From the NCBI RefSeq assembly GCF_001949145.1, contig NW_019091400.1, positions 1,394,185 through 1,458,184 of the forward strand: a stretch of DNA of 64,000 nucleotides. The letters run 5' to 3'. The DNA comes from Acanthaster planci. Its lineage: Eukaryota; Echinodermata; Asteroidea; Valvatida; Acanthasteridae. A model generated the notes under the pieces. That model saw only the letters and a list, made by a program, of their open reading frames with translations, searched no databases and was not told where the DNA came from. Positions 51,812 to 64,000 of this stretch are shown piece by piece. A program made the translations under genes and the position numbers. Within the stretch, counting starts at the first letter, position 1, and every line of letters starts with the position of its first letter.

Positions 51812-54800
51812 TAACTTAACCCCGAGACCAGTGACGTCATTATGACACCGTTTAGATGAAAAGTCAGTGACGCCCTTAGCAATACATTTGCACCAAGACC
51901 ACACAAAGTCTCGTCCGAAATATGGCCAAGACCCCCCTCCTTAGACCCAGGACCTTTAAAGGGAATTAAAACGGGGATATCGAAAAATATGGAATTATCA
52001 GAGCTGCCATGTCAACAAAATGAATGATATAGCGCAATCATGATACCATCATGGAGAGAATGAATCGGCCGAGGAGATAACTTTCCTGCCGGGCTGTGGC
52101 TTATCTTCAGATCTCTAATTATGATGATGAGATAAACCAAACGAAACAAAGTATGACAAAAAGGGGATTCTGCCCCGTAATTTATGTACAATTAAATAAA
52201 CCTTCCCTTATGTTCCCTACGCAGAAATTTACACCGATAATAAAAAAAAATCGAGCTTGAACATACTGCATTTCCACAGCGAAAACCTTTAAACATCAAT
52301 AACAGTTGTTTGCTACGGACCTCCCCGATACACTCGTCATAATAAAAGAACCGAAATGAAAGTGATAATAATAAAAATCTCTTATTTCTGTAGCTAGTTC
52401 CACAGACTTGATTAACCAGTGTACGTGAACACTATGAAGCAGCGACTACCATTATAATTGCTGTTCAAACCATGCTTTGTAGCACTGAAAGTCCCATGTC
52501 TACCTCTTTACAATTCAGGACACTCTATTTGGGACACTCAAAAATCACCGAATTTGAAACCTACGATAGCTGGTAGTGTAACTACACATCGACAACAGTT
52601 GGAATATGACTTCTTGTGCGTGATATATGACGCGCCCACAATGTAGTCTGTGCTGTTCGCGTCAGACAAAGTGATGCGTGACAATACATGAGTTTCCCCT
52701 TTGTAAATCCGTTTTTATGATTCCAATCATTACATGTAACTTCCGCCAGCCCGCGTCCCTAAGCTGAGAGACATTCTGTGATTGGAAAACGATCATGACA
52801 TGGGCTCCCCCACGGGGAGGGGGGTTTAAAAAGAATGGAAACATCTAAAACATAAATAAATTTCAATCACGAGAAAGATCTTCGGGACTTATCGCTGGAA
52901 ATCCTATAGCACACACCACACACCAACAAAATGCCCCCGGTTGGCCATAACATGGCGGTGAATATCCCACTCTCAAATAAAACCACCCATTATAATCCCC
53001 TATCCACACGCGACCTCTTGACCGCTGACCAATACCATGTATCCTTTAGTCATATCCTTTCGTAACCGAGTTCACCGCCTTTTGTCTCTGGAACGTTTGA
53101 TTTCTCCTCCCACTTTTTTCAAAACATTTGGTCAATCATCAATCATCGCAGAAATTATCGACTGTCGGGTCCAAAACGGCAACACGTGTTATTTGCACTG
53201 ACAGTGGTCCCTGTGCGCACGGGTTGGTTTTCTTTTCGTGTGCTGTAGCGGTACAGCGCTTTAGCGGAACCTAGCATGAGACCTCGCCTCCAAATAATAA
53301 TGGTCAAATTTTTTGATTTCATGTCTTCTGATAAAGAGGAATGCAGTGATCCTTTCCTTTAAACTGGTCCCTCACTCCTCATTGAAAAGTCTTGCTAGTA
53401 TATTTTAAGTCCTTTAAACATATTTTACTTAAAAAAAATCTCACTTTGTTTGAGTGCTCATTCGAATCGACACAAGCAATTATTTAGGATTACAGACTTT
53501 AAAATGTTTATTGATAACCGAAGGAAAGTCGAAAGGAAAAAATGCTGATGTGACCTAAACTTCAATCGTCTCAGTATGTTTCAAATCTTGATTACATAAT
53601 ACAGACGTACAAAATAATTCCATTTCAAACGACGTTTTCCTTTTGATTGTCCCTATAAACAATGCCTGTTCCGTGCCTTTGCGCAGGTTGTGTGCATTAT
53701 GAAATGCTATTTTTAATGTATTCTCTTTCTACTGACATTTAAGTGGGGGCGATCCTTCCGGCACGACTATTCCCTCGTGGCAGGCATGCATTCTTCTTGT
53801 AAGCTAACTGCAGCTCTGCCATATTTGGATACAAATGTTGCCAACTTGAACATGACGGGTGGTATTAGAAAGAAAAATGAACTTCACAAAATGGTTTATC
53901 TTTTCTTGAAAGAATCGATACAATGAACCCGACGGAGTTGCAAGATTCTACCTCCATGGCAAGACAAGCGGATTGCTACAGCTTCATTCCCATCCCAAGC
54001 CAATGGTAATAGTATTATGAAATAGAGAAATGATCATTCATCAATATCATCCATGCACAACGCTTTCAAGCCACCGTGGTGTGAGTATTGAAGTTGAAAC
54101 ACAGCGAATCTGTTAGGATGATCCGTTTCCAGTCAATAAAAATGGAACATAAGAATGTTAACCATTATCACGATGTTTGGTTGCTAGTTTCGTGAGTGGT
54201 TCAGAAACGTCGAGGGCAGCTGTGTCAACGGGGAAACAGAGTGTCGCTTGGACCGGGCGGTGCAAGCGGCCTGTCCCCATTGCCCTGTCAAAGACTGGGG
54301 TCCACGAGAGGGAGAGGGTTGTGGGTAAACCGAGCCCCGTGTAACCCTGTCCCCTGATAAGCCCCTAATTAGGAAGCCATTAAAACGCCATCACGACAGG
54401 CGTGTCGCTGCGATAAACTGCGGCTCCCCGAGATTGACACGACTGTGGGGGGAGAGAGAGAGAGGCAGAATATAGCTGGCTGGTGCGATGAGCCGACTGA
54501 GCCTCGCCACGGCAGGCAGGGGAGAAAAAGAGCCCGGCACAGCGAGGGGCCTCGTACTACTTTACATCGGGGACGACTTTCCCAAGACCTCGGCTTACAA
54601 CCCCAACAAGCCGGTGGGTGTTGGAAGTATCGTTGTCTAGACTGTGACAACAACGAAACCGGACGGTATTATGCCAAAATTTTCAGATATAAATGACAAG
54701 AAAAACACCAACTTTAGAAGTAGAAAACAAACTTTAATTCCAACTGATTAAGAAGTATTTTATTGCCTGTAGTTGCTCGTTACAGACTTTCTGACAGAAT

Positions 54801-55459
54801 CTAGTACACGAAGTATGTAAACCTTAAAGGAAAAAAATGCGCAAAAAGTGGCCAAAAAGTCCCACAGCATAAACATATTTATTAAAAGGGTAAAAAAACC
54901 AAAAAGTAAATCTGTTGCATGTTTTCAACTCTGACATACTTTCAATTATGCATTTCTTTTACAAAATATTGCTCCGATATTGAGAGAATATAGGTAAAGT
55001 AACCCTGGCTCATAATTTTCAGTTAATTCATTCTGCAAAACGTTGAGGTGATGTAATGAACTATGTTAAATTCTCAACTTAAGAATGCAACATTGGAATC
55101 GGCAAGTATCAGGTATCAGAGTTTTGGGCTTTTTTCAATATTAACTAATACGTAATGATGACATCATCACGAACAAGGACATACTTTGGTTCGACTTTGT
55201 GCACAATCGAATCACATTCTCTGTAACATAGAAAATGCGGGTCTAAGTCCTGATGAGGCGTCAATGAGAAACGTATGAATATTGCTTAACATGCATCTCA
55301 AGATATAAATGTAAGTAAATGGATAATGAGAAATTGCCATCTAGCATAGAATTAGAAACCCGAAATGGTTTCAATTTGGGAAGTTTTCCGATTGTTTTCA
55401 TGAGTGTTCTTGCAGGCAAAAGCTCAGAATAATGATGAGGCGAGCAAACTGACACTTAC

Positions 55460-55868
55460 CGGTGATATCCTGATGGTCGCCGTCCTCGTCCACAATATCC
55501 ATGGGTCGTGGTGACAGCTCGTCCCCAGAGTCTGAGGAGCCGAAGAGTGGCCCGTTGGCCGACATCATGCCGAAGCTCCCCCCGGTGCCGGGAGAGCAAG
55601 CCCGCAGCCCCATGGCGATTGCGTCCTCCGCTGCCTGCTGGCGCTTGAGTGCCACCTGGGCGGCCATGACACGCTGTCGCTCAGCGATCAGGTTGCACTT
55701 GGGACAGCGACAGTCCCTGAAACGACAGTGGCGCTTATGTCCCTTCAGCCAGGAGATGACGCCATGGTTGCGGCAGCGGGCGCACTTCGGCTTCCGTGCC
55801 CCCTTCTCGGTCAGCGGGCCCCGCAGTAAAGACATGGTTTGCATGTCTATGACAGGTCGCTCCATCAT
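55460..55868 (-). CDS. dmrt93B: DMRT transcription factor, coding exon 1 (DM domain)
   Basis: First coding exon of a DM-domain (doublesex/mab-3 related) transcription factor, a nuclear DNA-binding protein of sex-determination, gonad or neural development in animals. Residues 1-136 plus the first base of codon 137 are encoded here. The DM domain spans about residues 25-82 and shows the expected zinc ligands: C29, C32, H35, H47, C48, C53, C55 and C58, in the context KCARCRNHG then [15 protein letters not shown], followed by the recognition helix [17 protein letters not shown]. The following [11 protein letters not shown] and the SWLKGHKR variant fit the Dmrt93B/Dmrt3 subgroup better than Dmrt4/5/99B or Dmrt1; that assignment is from remembered family features, not a tree. 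Start: an in-frame TAG lies at 55985..55983 and no ATG follows until the tandem ATG ATG at 55868..55863; the second has the better Kozak context (A at -3, G at +4). The exon ends at a perfect donor, G|GTAAGT. Confidence 0.95.
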
Positions 55869-56560
55869 GACTGTTGATTTTTCCTTTTTTAACACTTCGG
55901 TCTCGGTGAAAAAAAGGTAGGGCACGGTAAGTCTACACAGGTAAGCTGTAGACAGCGTGAGCAACACACCGACTACTGTTAACTACACCGACGTCTGAAC
56001 TTCTCTCAACTGACTGGATGTTTGTTGGGTTGGCACAACCAGATTGTGGGCTAAAAGACACCTCCAAGTTCATCTGCGGCCACCCATACAGGTTGTCTGT
56101 TTTGTCCTGCCAGCGTTTACGGAACAATTACAGTCAATACACATTTATGACTGAACATCCCCCGATGGAAAAAAAACAGAGAGAAAAGCGAAGAGAGAGA
56201 AATGGATGATGAGCAACACAGCCGGTCGCTGATTGGTCGAGGTGAAGAACCAATTAGAATCGTTGTCTATACGCAGCTCGTTAGTCAGTTGTTAGTGTTA
56301 CCACCACCGCTGCTATATACTACATTGCCTGGCCGTGCATTTGGAAGCCAGGAAGGCAGAGTGTACCATTAAACCACTCACTTAGCGGGGCGAGGACGTA
56401 ATCCACGCCTGCCTGTAACCCGACGGAGCTTTTCGTCGGCTCGGGCCCGGGTCAAGCGGAAATCTTAGCTTCTCCGGTTTCGCAGCGAACACCGAGCAAC
56501 AGCTCGTCCCGGCCGTCAGACGAGAGGAACTCGGCTGGGTTTATACTCTTTGAAAAGCTT
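55869..56560 (-). promoter_or_regulatory. DMRT 5' UTR and core promoter region
   Basis: Sequence immediately upstream of the DMRT start codon on the minus strand. It is CpG-rich, particularly 56390-56540. TATA-like sequences read on the minus strand are TATAAA at 56545..56540 and TATATA at 56319..56314. CCAAT-type boxes occur in both orientations at 56232-56236 (ATTGG on the plus strand) and 56250-56254 (CCAAT on the plus strand). The transcription start cannot be fixed: the first TATA-like box would place it near 56515, the second near 56288. With either start, a 64-codon upstream ORF (56127..55933, minus) would lie in the 5' UTR. All of this is motif reading and needs transcript data. Confidence 0.5.
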
Positions 56561-56685
56561 GGGGTTCATATACATTCAGCTCGCGGTTTCTTCACGGTCT
56601 GTCACCCGGCCCCCCTCTGTAACTTTTGTTGGCACACATGGGCTAATTTGTCAGAGAACTCAGCGGCCGTCTAATGGAGGCCCGG

Positions 56686-56910
56686 TGATTGACGCGCTGG
56701 GTGATTGACAAGCGCCCCCCCCCCACCGATATCTGTGGCTGCCATTGGCCGGAGCGGATCCAAGCACGTGGTCTGTCGACGGTGACGTCACGGGTACTCG
56801 ATGACGGACGAAGAAATGTAACAACTTGAGGGTTTTTTGTTCACCAAGTTGATCAGCCGGTCCGGTTCAAGTGAACAAACCATGCGGCACTGCGGTGTGG
56901 TGATTGACAG
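56686..56910 (-). promoter_or_regulatory. Triple PBX/MEIS-type site cluster upstream of DMRT
   Basis: Three copies of TGATTGAC occur on the plus strand at 56686-56693, 56702-56709 and 56901-56908. The third reads TGATTGACAG, which matches the composite PBX-PREP/MEIS consensus. The first two are only 16 bp apart and share the flanking GG. They lie about 0.8-1.0 kb upstream of the start codon, in the CpG-rich promoter-proximal area. Site identity is from known TALE-homeodomain preferences; function here is inferred. Confidence 0.4.
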
Positions 56911-59900
56911 TTAGCAAATTATTATTGTATTTTGGAAAATAAAAGTTTCCTTGGCCTGTGGAGGGGGGGCTCGTAGTGCTGCACATGATCCTCTGAAAAA
57001 TCACTTTCCACAGTGGCTCGTGTCATCGTTCTGAGCTCACCTCTGTGCCTTCATCAGACCCCGAACTTGACACGCCAAAATGTCACAACATCCCTCTCCC
57101 CGCTCTTTTTCCCGGCGAAGTGCCTTCCCATCAAACATGACGACTTGTTTGTTTTTACTTTGTCTATGTACATGACCACAGGGAGCAAGTGAAGTGCGAC
57201 TGAAATATTGCAGTAGGGTCATTCACACCACATGAAATTCACGTGAAATTTATGATCAAATCGTAACTGCAACTTGACATCGAAACGGTTTTACATAAAT
57301 TGGGTCCCATGTTATTAAATCTTTGGAAGATATGAACTGGGGCCGGCTTTAAAGTAAACATCAAACCTAAAGGCCTCTTTGATTATAAATTTTTCCGTTT
57401 TCTCACTAGTTTATACTCCATTGTAACGCAAACTTTCAGCTAAATCAGCCATCAGCTCGATTTTTTTTCAGATTGAAAGGAAAAAGTGTCAAAATTTCCG
57501 TGCTAAAGAAAGAATGATAAATGCTACAAACCCACCCTGCACTATTCTTTTCCTGTAAAGGCTACACGCTTCCATTTTCACATGAATGTTGAAAACACAG
57601 AGGTACCCTACCATGTACTTCAAAGTGGGAAAGATTTACAAAAAAAACCATTCGTATAACAAGGTTTTCCTTTTTTGCGCTCGTGTGCACGACATTTTTG
57701 TGCTTGTAAAAAATGACATTATGAGTGGAAATTGCGTCAACTTTATTTAAGGACAACGCACACACAATTGGCTGATTACAAGACTTAAATAAACAATCAA
57801 ATTTTGGAATAGCGCCACCAATAACACCGTCAATTAATTCTTTAGGAGCAACAGAGCACGCGCACAAGTCCGTCGACTCGAGCTCTTGAACTTCAGAAAT
57901 GTTACTTCCTGTTTGCAAGATCTGCATTTAAAACTATCAGTCACTTGAGGCTTTAAATATTACAGGGTTGAAGCGGTTATACACCCGGCCTCGAAGCATT
58001 CCGTGGAATAAAAAAAAAACCACAGGGTTGACACAAAAGGCCTGTCAGCAGGATTCCTACATAAATATTGACTGTTCGATTGTGACCATTCAAAAAAGCG
58101 ACCGGCGCACAGTTATCAACCAGTCCACACACGCACACATTGCACAGCCCGAGCCAAAAGAAATCTCTATCACCTCGTGTAGCCACTCACACATTTGGGA
58201 ATATTATGTTTAGTGATGGAGGACAAATAACAAAGGAACCAGATTTTGTCACAGTAATTTAGTCACAATGCAAACTTGTCACAGGCACAGGTGACAAGGC
58301 CGTGTAGCAATGTGACACACGGGGCCGACCCCGGCCCACAATTTGACTGACCGTGGCCGGATAATGCTCAGTCCGTGCCCCTCACAATGGGTACCGTGAT
58401 CAGGCCAGTCTTACTCCTCTCGTACGCTTGGGAGAGCCCGAGGTGTCGGTGGCGTAACTGGAGCCGTCAGCTGATTTCGATGTTCGGCGAAGGGAGGACG
58501 CTGGCAAATTTTGCCGGCCGTATACTATCAGCCTAACAGTCTATCACTTCCGCTCTCTGCTTAGATAAAATTTTCCCTGAACTTGAGAAAGTTCAAGATG
58601 AAGTTACGGACCCCCCCAACAGTCCTCCTCTTACGAGAGATGAAAAAATGCAGCTCTTTGCTCCAAACAATTTTTGTACATCTCGAAACTGAAGTGCGCA
58701 TGATCAAAAACTGCACCCTGATTAAAATTATCATTAACGAGGGATGTTTATAATTCCCACAAATACCTATATCTATTCCTTTGGATGGTAACCGTGCCTT
58801 GCCTAGTAATGTCGTTCAAGCCGATTTCTCTGATTTTCCGATGTATCTGAGCATGCCAACAGAAGGGAGATGGAATCCAATCTCCATTTTCCCTTCCTGG
58901 TGATCATAACATCCTTGTTGAATTCTGAAAAGGGTCAAGCATTTGCATGTCGTGTTGGCTCCGCCAAAATGGCGTTTCATCTTCCCCTGTCAGCCCGCTT
59001 GATGATACGGGGCTTGTTGAGAGATGTGTAGGGCCTGGGTAAACACCAAACAAGTTATTCGTGTGAAAACTTGTAGCTTTGTTGGAGAGGGTCGATAACT
59101 GAGTTGAGTGAATGACCACTTATCAATTAATTATCGATCGCATTGAACCTGGTGATATATCTCTCGGGCACAAAAAAGTTTATTTCATGAAATCTGAAAT
59201 GGTTAGATGTATTTTTACAGTTACGTTGTCAGTTTCTCTCACTGCATTCTGCTCCCAGTTCAAGATGGGACAGAACTTATTTAGTGTGCAGCTTGAAATA
59301 AATGATAATTTTCAATGTATGGATTTCAAGCTCTCCCAGCCTCGCCGCATCTGTCAGTCACAGCGAGCCTTTTGTGCAAGTAGATACACGGAAAAGGGCG
59401 GTTTTCGTGTTTTTCCTTCAACCACTAAACAATCCACGACAGCCTAGAACCGCGCAACAAGTTGGGCCGGAACCGTGCCTCACTAGGCGGCCGAGGGAAG
59501 TGCCAGGCTGGCGAAGCGTGTACAGACTCGGGACCGTTGCATGTTATCACTTGAGCAGCGCAGTGGGGCCTTGTTTGCACGGGGCGGTCATGGCCCCCTT
59601 GGGTCACCAGAAACGTCTCACTTGGGTGCCTGAGGAATTTTGTCTTTCAAAGCCCCATAGGTCGCGGACCACATGAGCTTTTGACCGGTAATTTGACAAC
59701 TAAGAGCATGTTAATTAACTGGACAAATTCCCTGTATTCACGAGCTGCGACACAATCATGTCCTTCACTTTTCAAGTATCCACTTGGCCGAGTAGGTTAA
59801 ATTTAGAGAAGTATTGTGACTCCTCTGGAGATAAAAATATTCAGTTTATTGATTTGACATTAATTCATGGCTTCTTGGCGAAATATCGCTAAAAACAAAC

Positions 59901-62900
59901 AAAAACAAACACAAGAAAAAAATAGGTTTTGATTTTTTCACTATCACAATTTCAGCGGGACACACAAACCACTTATGTTTATCGAAGTGAAGCACTGAAG
60001 TAAAGGATCTTGGATTAGGCACGCATGTCAGTAATTAACAAATGGTTGATAGAGGGCACAACTCCGGTGTTCACACAAGAAAATTTCACATCAGATCCGT
60101 ATGGAGCATATGGCTTCATGTTCTTGTGTCAGCGATAACTTGATTAATCAAGATAAGCACAACTGCATGTGTACATTATTGGGAGCTGGTATTACAGAAG
60201 TACACGCTGTCTAGTAAAATCCAGTCCAGTTTTGTCGATTGGGACAGGTCCCTTTAACCTTGAACGGGAAGCCGGCTGCCAAAGTGGCCGTGTATTGGTT
60301 CAGGTGCGCTTGCCACGTTTGTGTTTAGTGAAGAGACCACCTCATTGAAAGTAACACCGTTTCTAAGCAAACGGCGACCGGTTTAGTCAACCCAGCAAAC
60401 GATCAAGTCAACATGGAAACAGAAAAACTGGGCTGTGCACACTTGCTTTTGTTTCGTTCAGTTGCGACTGCGCACGGCATGCGGTCACTAAAATGCGAAC
60501 GGAAACAGGCTGCGGTTATGCATGTACACTTCAAACGAACCAACAACCTTGTTTTGGACGTTTGAACTTGATTGACAAAAATGGTGTAAAATTCGGCGCG
60601 TAAAACCGAGTTCGTTTCAAAGATTAGTTTCAACAGACTGTTGAACTGCGCCGTTAGATCAAAACTGATCACGCTGTTAGACTGCCCAGGCGACACAATG
60701 ACCGGCAGCACTCAAATCCCTCCAAGAATAAATATGACATTTCGGTCACCTAGCAGTCTTACACTGCTACAACATAAGAGGTTGCAGTATGAGATGTTCC
60801 AAACTCTGGGAACAACATGGAGGGATGATCCCTCCATGCACAGTGACAATAGGTATTTGCCTGTACGATAGCATCATATCTTCTTATAGGCCTAAGCGAT
60901 ATACATACTTGGCAGCCATCTTTAACCCAAATTTCAGTATGGCAGTCATGGCAGTGAAAAACAAATGATTTCCATTCTTTCCATTATTAACCTATTTTAA
61001 ACAAAACTTTCTGTGATAAAAACAGAAATTTGAATCGAAATTCTACCATTGTTTTATACATATATTTTCTCCAATTTTTTTTCATCCAGGTTATCATTTT
61101 TTGATGATTTCATTTCCGTAAAGAAGACAAACGCAGGGTTGGTACATTTTGATTGGCGGTTCTGACAGGCACTTTTACACTATGAAAACTAGTCGACGAA
61201 TGGTGTTACATGTACATACATTTCAGTGTCTAGTGAGGGCAGTGTTCAGCTATTGCCATCAGAGCTGTGCAAAGTGTTGCAGGCCAGTAAATAGGCTCAA
61301 AATTGCCTGCGCCTGCCGAATAGCAATTTGTAGGCTTCAAATTCTCTGTCATTTGAGCATTTTGTGGACCTTGAACTTGATGATTTGTAGGGAAGAAAGG
61401 TGAAGGCTAGCCATAGGAATGTCAGCTCGTGTCCGAGTGAATTTTGGATGAAATCAGTGCCCTAAAACGGTCTATTGTGCTATGGAGTGTAGGCATCACT
61501 TTTCAAAATGGCTGTGGGCTTCACGACTGTTTTTAGGGGTGATCCTTTGTGAATAAACATATCCGTTAATGTTATCGGATAAGCCACTAAAAATTGAAAG
61601 GAACACGAAATATGAGGATATGAGCTTTGAAATGCTGTGTGCTTTTGAACACCTAGGAAACTGGTGAGTATTTTTGCGTATTTTGAAGGGAGGGGGGTAT
61701 TTATCACTGTTGTCTATGGGATTTATTTACTGGTCTGTACCCAAAGGGAGAGTCGCTACATGTCACCACTATTGGAAACAAACTGAAAGGTGTATGAGCC
61801 AGTGCACACGGACAACTGTCTATTGTGTACAGTATGCTGTACACCGTACACATAATGAACGGCCATTTTGTTTCCAAAGTCTGGTTACCAGGTCAGCTCT
61901 GGTTACCAGTATTTGCATCATTTTGACAGAAGTGCCTGTTGTCGGCCCGGCACGAAGACGAAAAATGTACCCTATAACCTATACATGACATGTATAGGAG
62001 CACCTATTTCAGCATTAAAAGATTCCCGCTACAAAAAGTCGTTGCCAAGTGGCCCGTGGTGTTCTTTTACATCGCTACTGCCATGTTGACACGATTTCTT
62101 CTAACAGAAGATCAAACCAAGATGTGTAGCAAAGCTGCTTAACCTGGTGTTGGCATTAAGTGACTATGATGGCTCCGTTTTTGTCTGAGTGGAAATTCCA
62201 ATGTGGGTGCAGCGATGTCTAGTTCCCGGACAAACAGAGGCGTTTTTTGCCGTTAAGACTGTCACACCTACGGCCAAATAACCTGCACTGGAAGGGGCAC
62301 GGCAGTTATCGACAATAATTAACATTTCTGATTTGAGATCAATTTTTCAATGGCACTGGGGCTGTGGTCCGTCATGCGCTCATTCTTGAGGCGTTGCTTC
62401 TCAAGGCCTATATTTCATCCGCACTCACTGAAAGATTTCAATATTGAGGCAATTCAGTACAGGGTTGTACATGAAGTACATTCTCAGTACTAGTAATCTT
62501 TGTCGAGAAAATGAAAAGCCCATATAGGTCAAACACTTTAAGTAGTTCTCGCATCGAGTACTCACGCTGGTATATACTCGAGAACACGCGATAATCATTA
62601 ACAATTCAATTTCACTTAAACATATCAACATTGTCGCTTACATAATTGTAAATCCTTGCCTAATGAAAAATGTAAATGATACCCTCATTAAAATCTTCTG
62701 TATAAGTAAACCAGATAAACATAACTAACCGCACGAGTTTAACGCAATTATAGAAATTTGAAATGGAATGTTACAAAGACCTAAAAATGCGGCACACAAA
62801 AAACGCCAGCAGTTGAGGGAAGCGAACTACTTTTATACCATAACCTCTAGACACACGAACACAAACCGGCCACAAAGTAGGGACAACTAGTGGACAAGGC

Positions 62901-64000
62901 ACGGCAACCACGAGTTAATCAGTGGATAATGCTGATGGTATCCCCAGAGTGGTGAACTAAATTGTGCTCACCTGTCTCCCCATCAACATTACATACCAAT
63001 TGGCAGATTTAAGGTAAACTTGTCTCAGAAAACAATCGTTCCAGTTTGTGTCAGACCCGTTTCCCGACTAGACTGCAAATTTGTCTACGGCGGTGAAAAT
63101 GTAAAATCCTCACATTTACTATAGGCTTATGGCATCCAGACAGTCGTCCAACATGTACAGTCACTATTGTAAATACTCCCCAAAAGAAACGCGTCTGTTA
63201 TCATCCATTGCATAGATCTCTGCATAGATACGCTATTCGGGTATAAAAGGAGTCAGTGGAGAGATCGCCATAGTTGGCTTTAAACTTTGCCCCAATTCAA
63301 TTTAGTAAATTCGAAATAATGTTGGTCTACGCCCTTACCTAACCGCAACAGCTTGTCTGGTGTGTTGCTGGCTACATTAGATTGCAAAACCCTCGGAATA
63401 AATCAGAAGTCAACAATAGAAAGTCCACTAATAACATGAGCAAATTTACGGTGGCATTCTCTGAACGTAATCCAGTTTGACAACGGGAACGAAGGGAACA
63501 TTTCACGACTCGTAAGGGAACAATGAACAGTCTCCATGCTGTGACCTCAATCAAAATGTTCACTGAACGAAATAATACATCAAAAGTGAAGAAGTTTGGT
63601 TATTTCGTTATATTAGTGAACTACTATAGGTTGGGGGATCTGTTCCAGTAATGTTCACATGGATATGCCCTGTTACTCGGCCGCCGTTTTCAATGATTGG
63701 GAAAGTCACGAGATGGCGCTCTTCTTAATGGTTGACATCTATTCAGCACACGTTAAGATGGCGATAAAAACCTGGGACCCTCACTTGATAAAAATCATAT
63801 TACCCGGTTCCTTGTTTTAGAGCTCTTTTTCTCAGCTAAAATGATCTGGAACATCAAAAGGCAGCGTCAAGGAAAGCCAAACATTGCACAGAAGTGAGAG
63901 TTGTAGATATTCCATTGTTGGACCGTTTCGCTCTAAGACGTTGAGTCAACGTTTCAAGGGATTAAAACTTTAGCACAAGTGGCCAAAGATGGCACTGAGT
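56911..64000. other. Upstream flank of the DMRT gene
   Basis: No gene seen up to the window edge. Contains a cluster of GTCACA/TGTGAC motifs at 58248-58317 and small perfect hairpins at 60816-60838, 61825-61844 and 61978-61998. Confidence 0.45.

Larger units (their letters stand above)
42788..55459 (-). other. DMRT intron (about 12.7 kb)
   Basis: Single intron inferred between the DM exon and the DMA exon, bounded by GTAAGT at the 5' end and ATGCAG at the 3' end. It interrupts codon 137 after the first base (phase 1). No additional coding exon was recognised inside it, so a two-exon coding structure is the simplest model; a small skipped exon cannot be excluded. The intron contains two inverted-repeat elements (44717-44907 and 51630-51811), a GC-rich patch near 47746-47900, and two blocks that look like cis-regulatory DNA (48060-48500 and 49310-49600). 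Confidence 0.85.

Noticed and set aside
55501-55920. 139-codon plus-strand frame
   Set aside because: Antisense shadow of the DM-domain exon; the opposite strand encodes a clear conserved domain.

Overview
The window is animal (metazoan) nuclear DNA from a draft assembly. The evidence is one clearly spliced gene with GT-AG borders and a DM-domain transcription-factor product, very low coding density, a 274-base gap, and tRNA-derived and DNA-transposon repeats. I read it as an invertebrate bilaterian, but the sequence does not let me name a phylum with confidence.

Only one protein-coding gene can be supported. It lies on the minus strand: coding exon 1 at 55868..55460, an intron of about 12.7 kb, and a terminal coding exon at 42787..41898. 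Joined, they give 432 residues with an N-terminal DM zinc-binding domain (about residues 25-82) and a DMA domain (about 197-234). The DM-domain details and the stretch just after it point to the Dmrt93B/Dmrt3-type subgroup of DMRT regulators. Everything else that is open in some frame looks like chance or shadow reading.

Layout: 1-41.9 kb is a gene desert downstream of the DMRT gene. It holds microsatellites, a gapped 48-bp minisatellite (about 24.97-25.33 kb), a 521-bp Tc1/mariner-type non-autonomous element (26.75-27.27 kb), a palindromic MITE-like element (31.41-31.68 kb), a tRNA-derived SINE (about 36.72-36.97 kb) and several blocks that look like regulatory sequence. The 12.7-kb intron (42.8-55.5 kb) carries two more inverted-repeat elements, one of them Harbinger-like with TAA target duplications. 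It also carries two regulatory-looking blocks, one of which (48.06-48.50 kb) is packed with short inverted repeats. The CpG-rich promoter area (55.9-56.9 kb) has TATA-like and CCAAT sequences and three copies of TGATTGAC, a PBX/MEIS-type site. 57-64 kb is upstream flank with no gene seen.

The overall picture is a developmental transcription-factor gene in a large non-coding regulatory landscape. I see no operon-like system, CRISPR array or other gene cluster. The most interesting leads are the structured intronic block, the promoter-proximal PBX/MEIS-type sites, the conserved-looking C-terminal cysteine motif of the protein, and the poly(A) signal that overlaps the stop codon.
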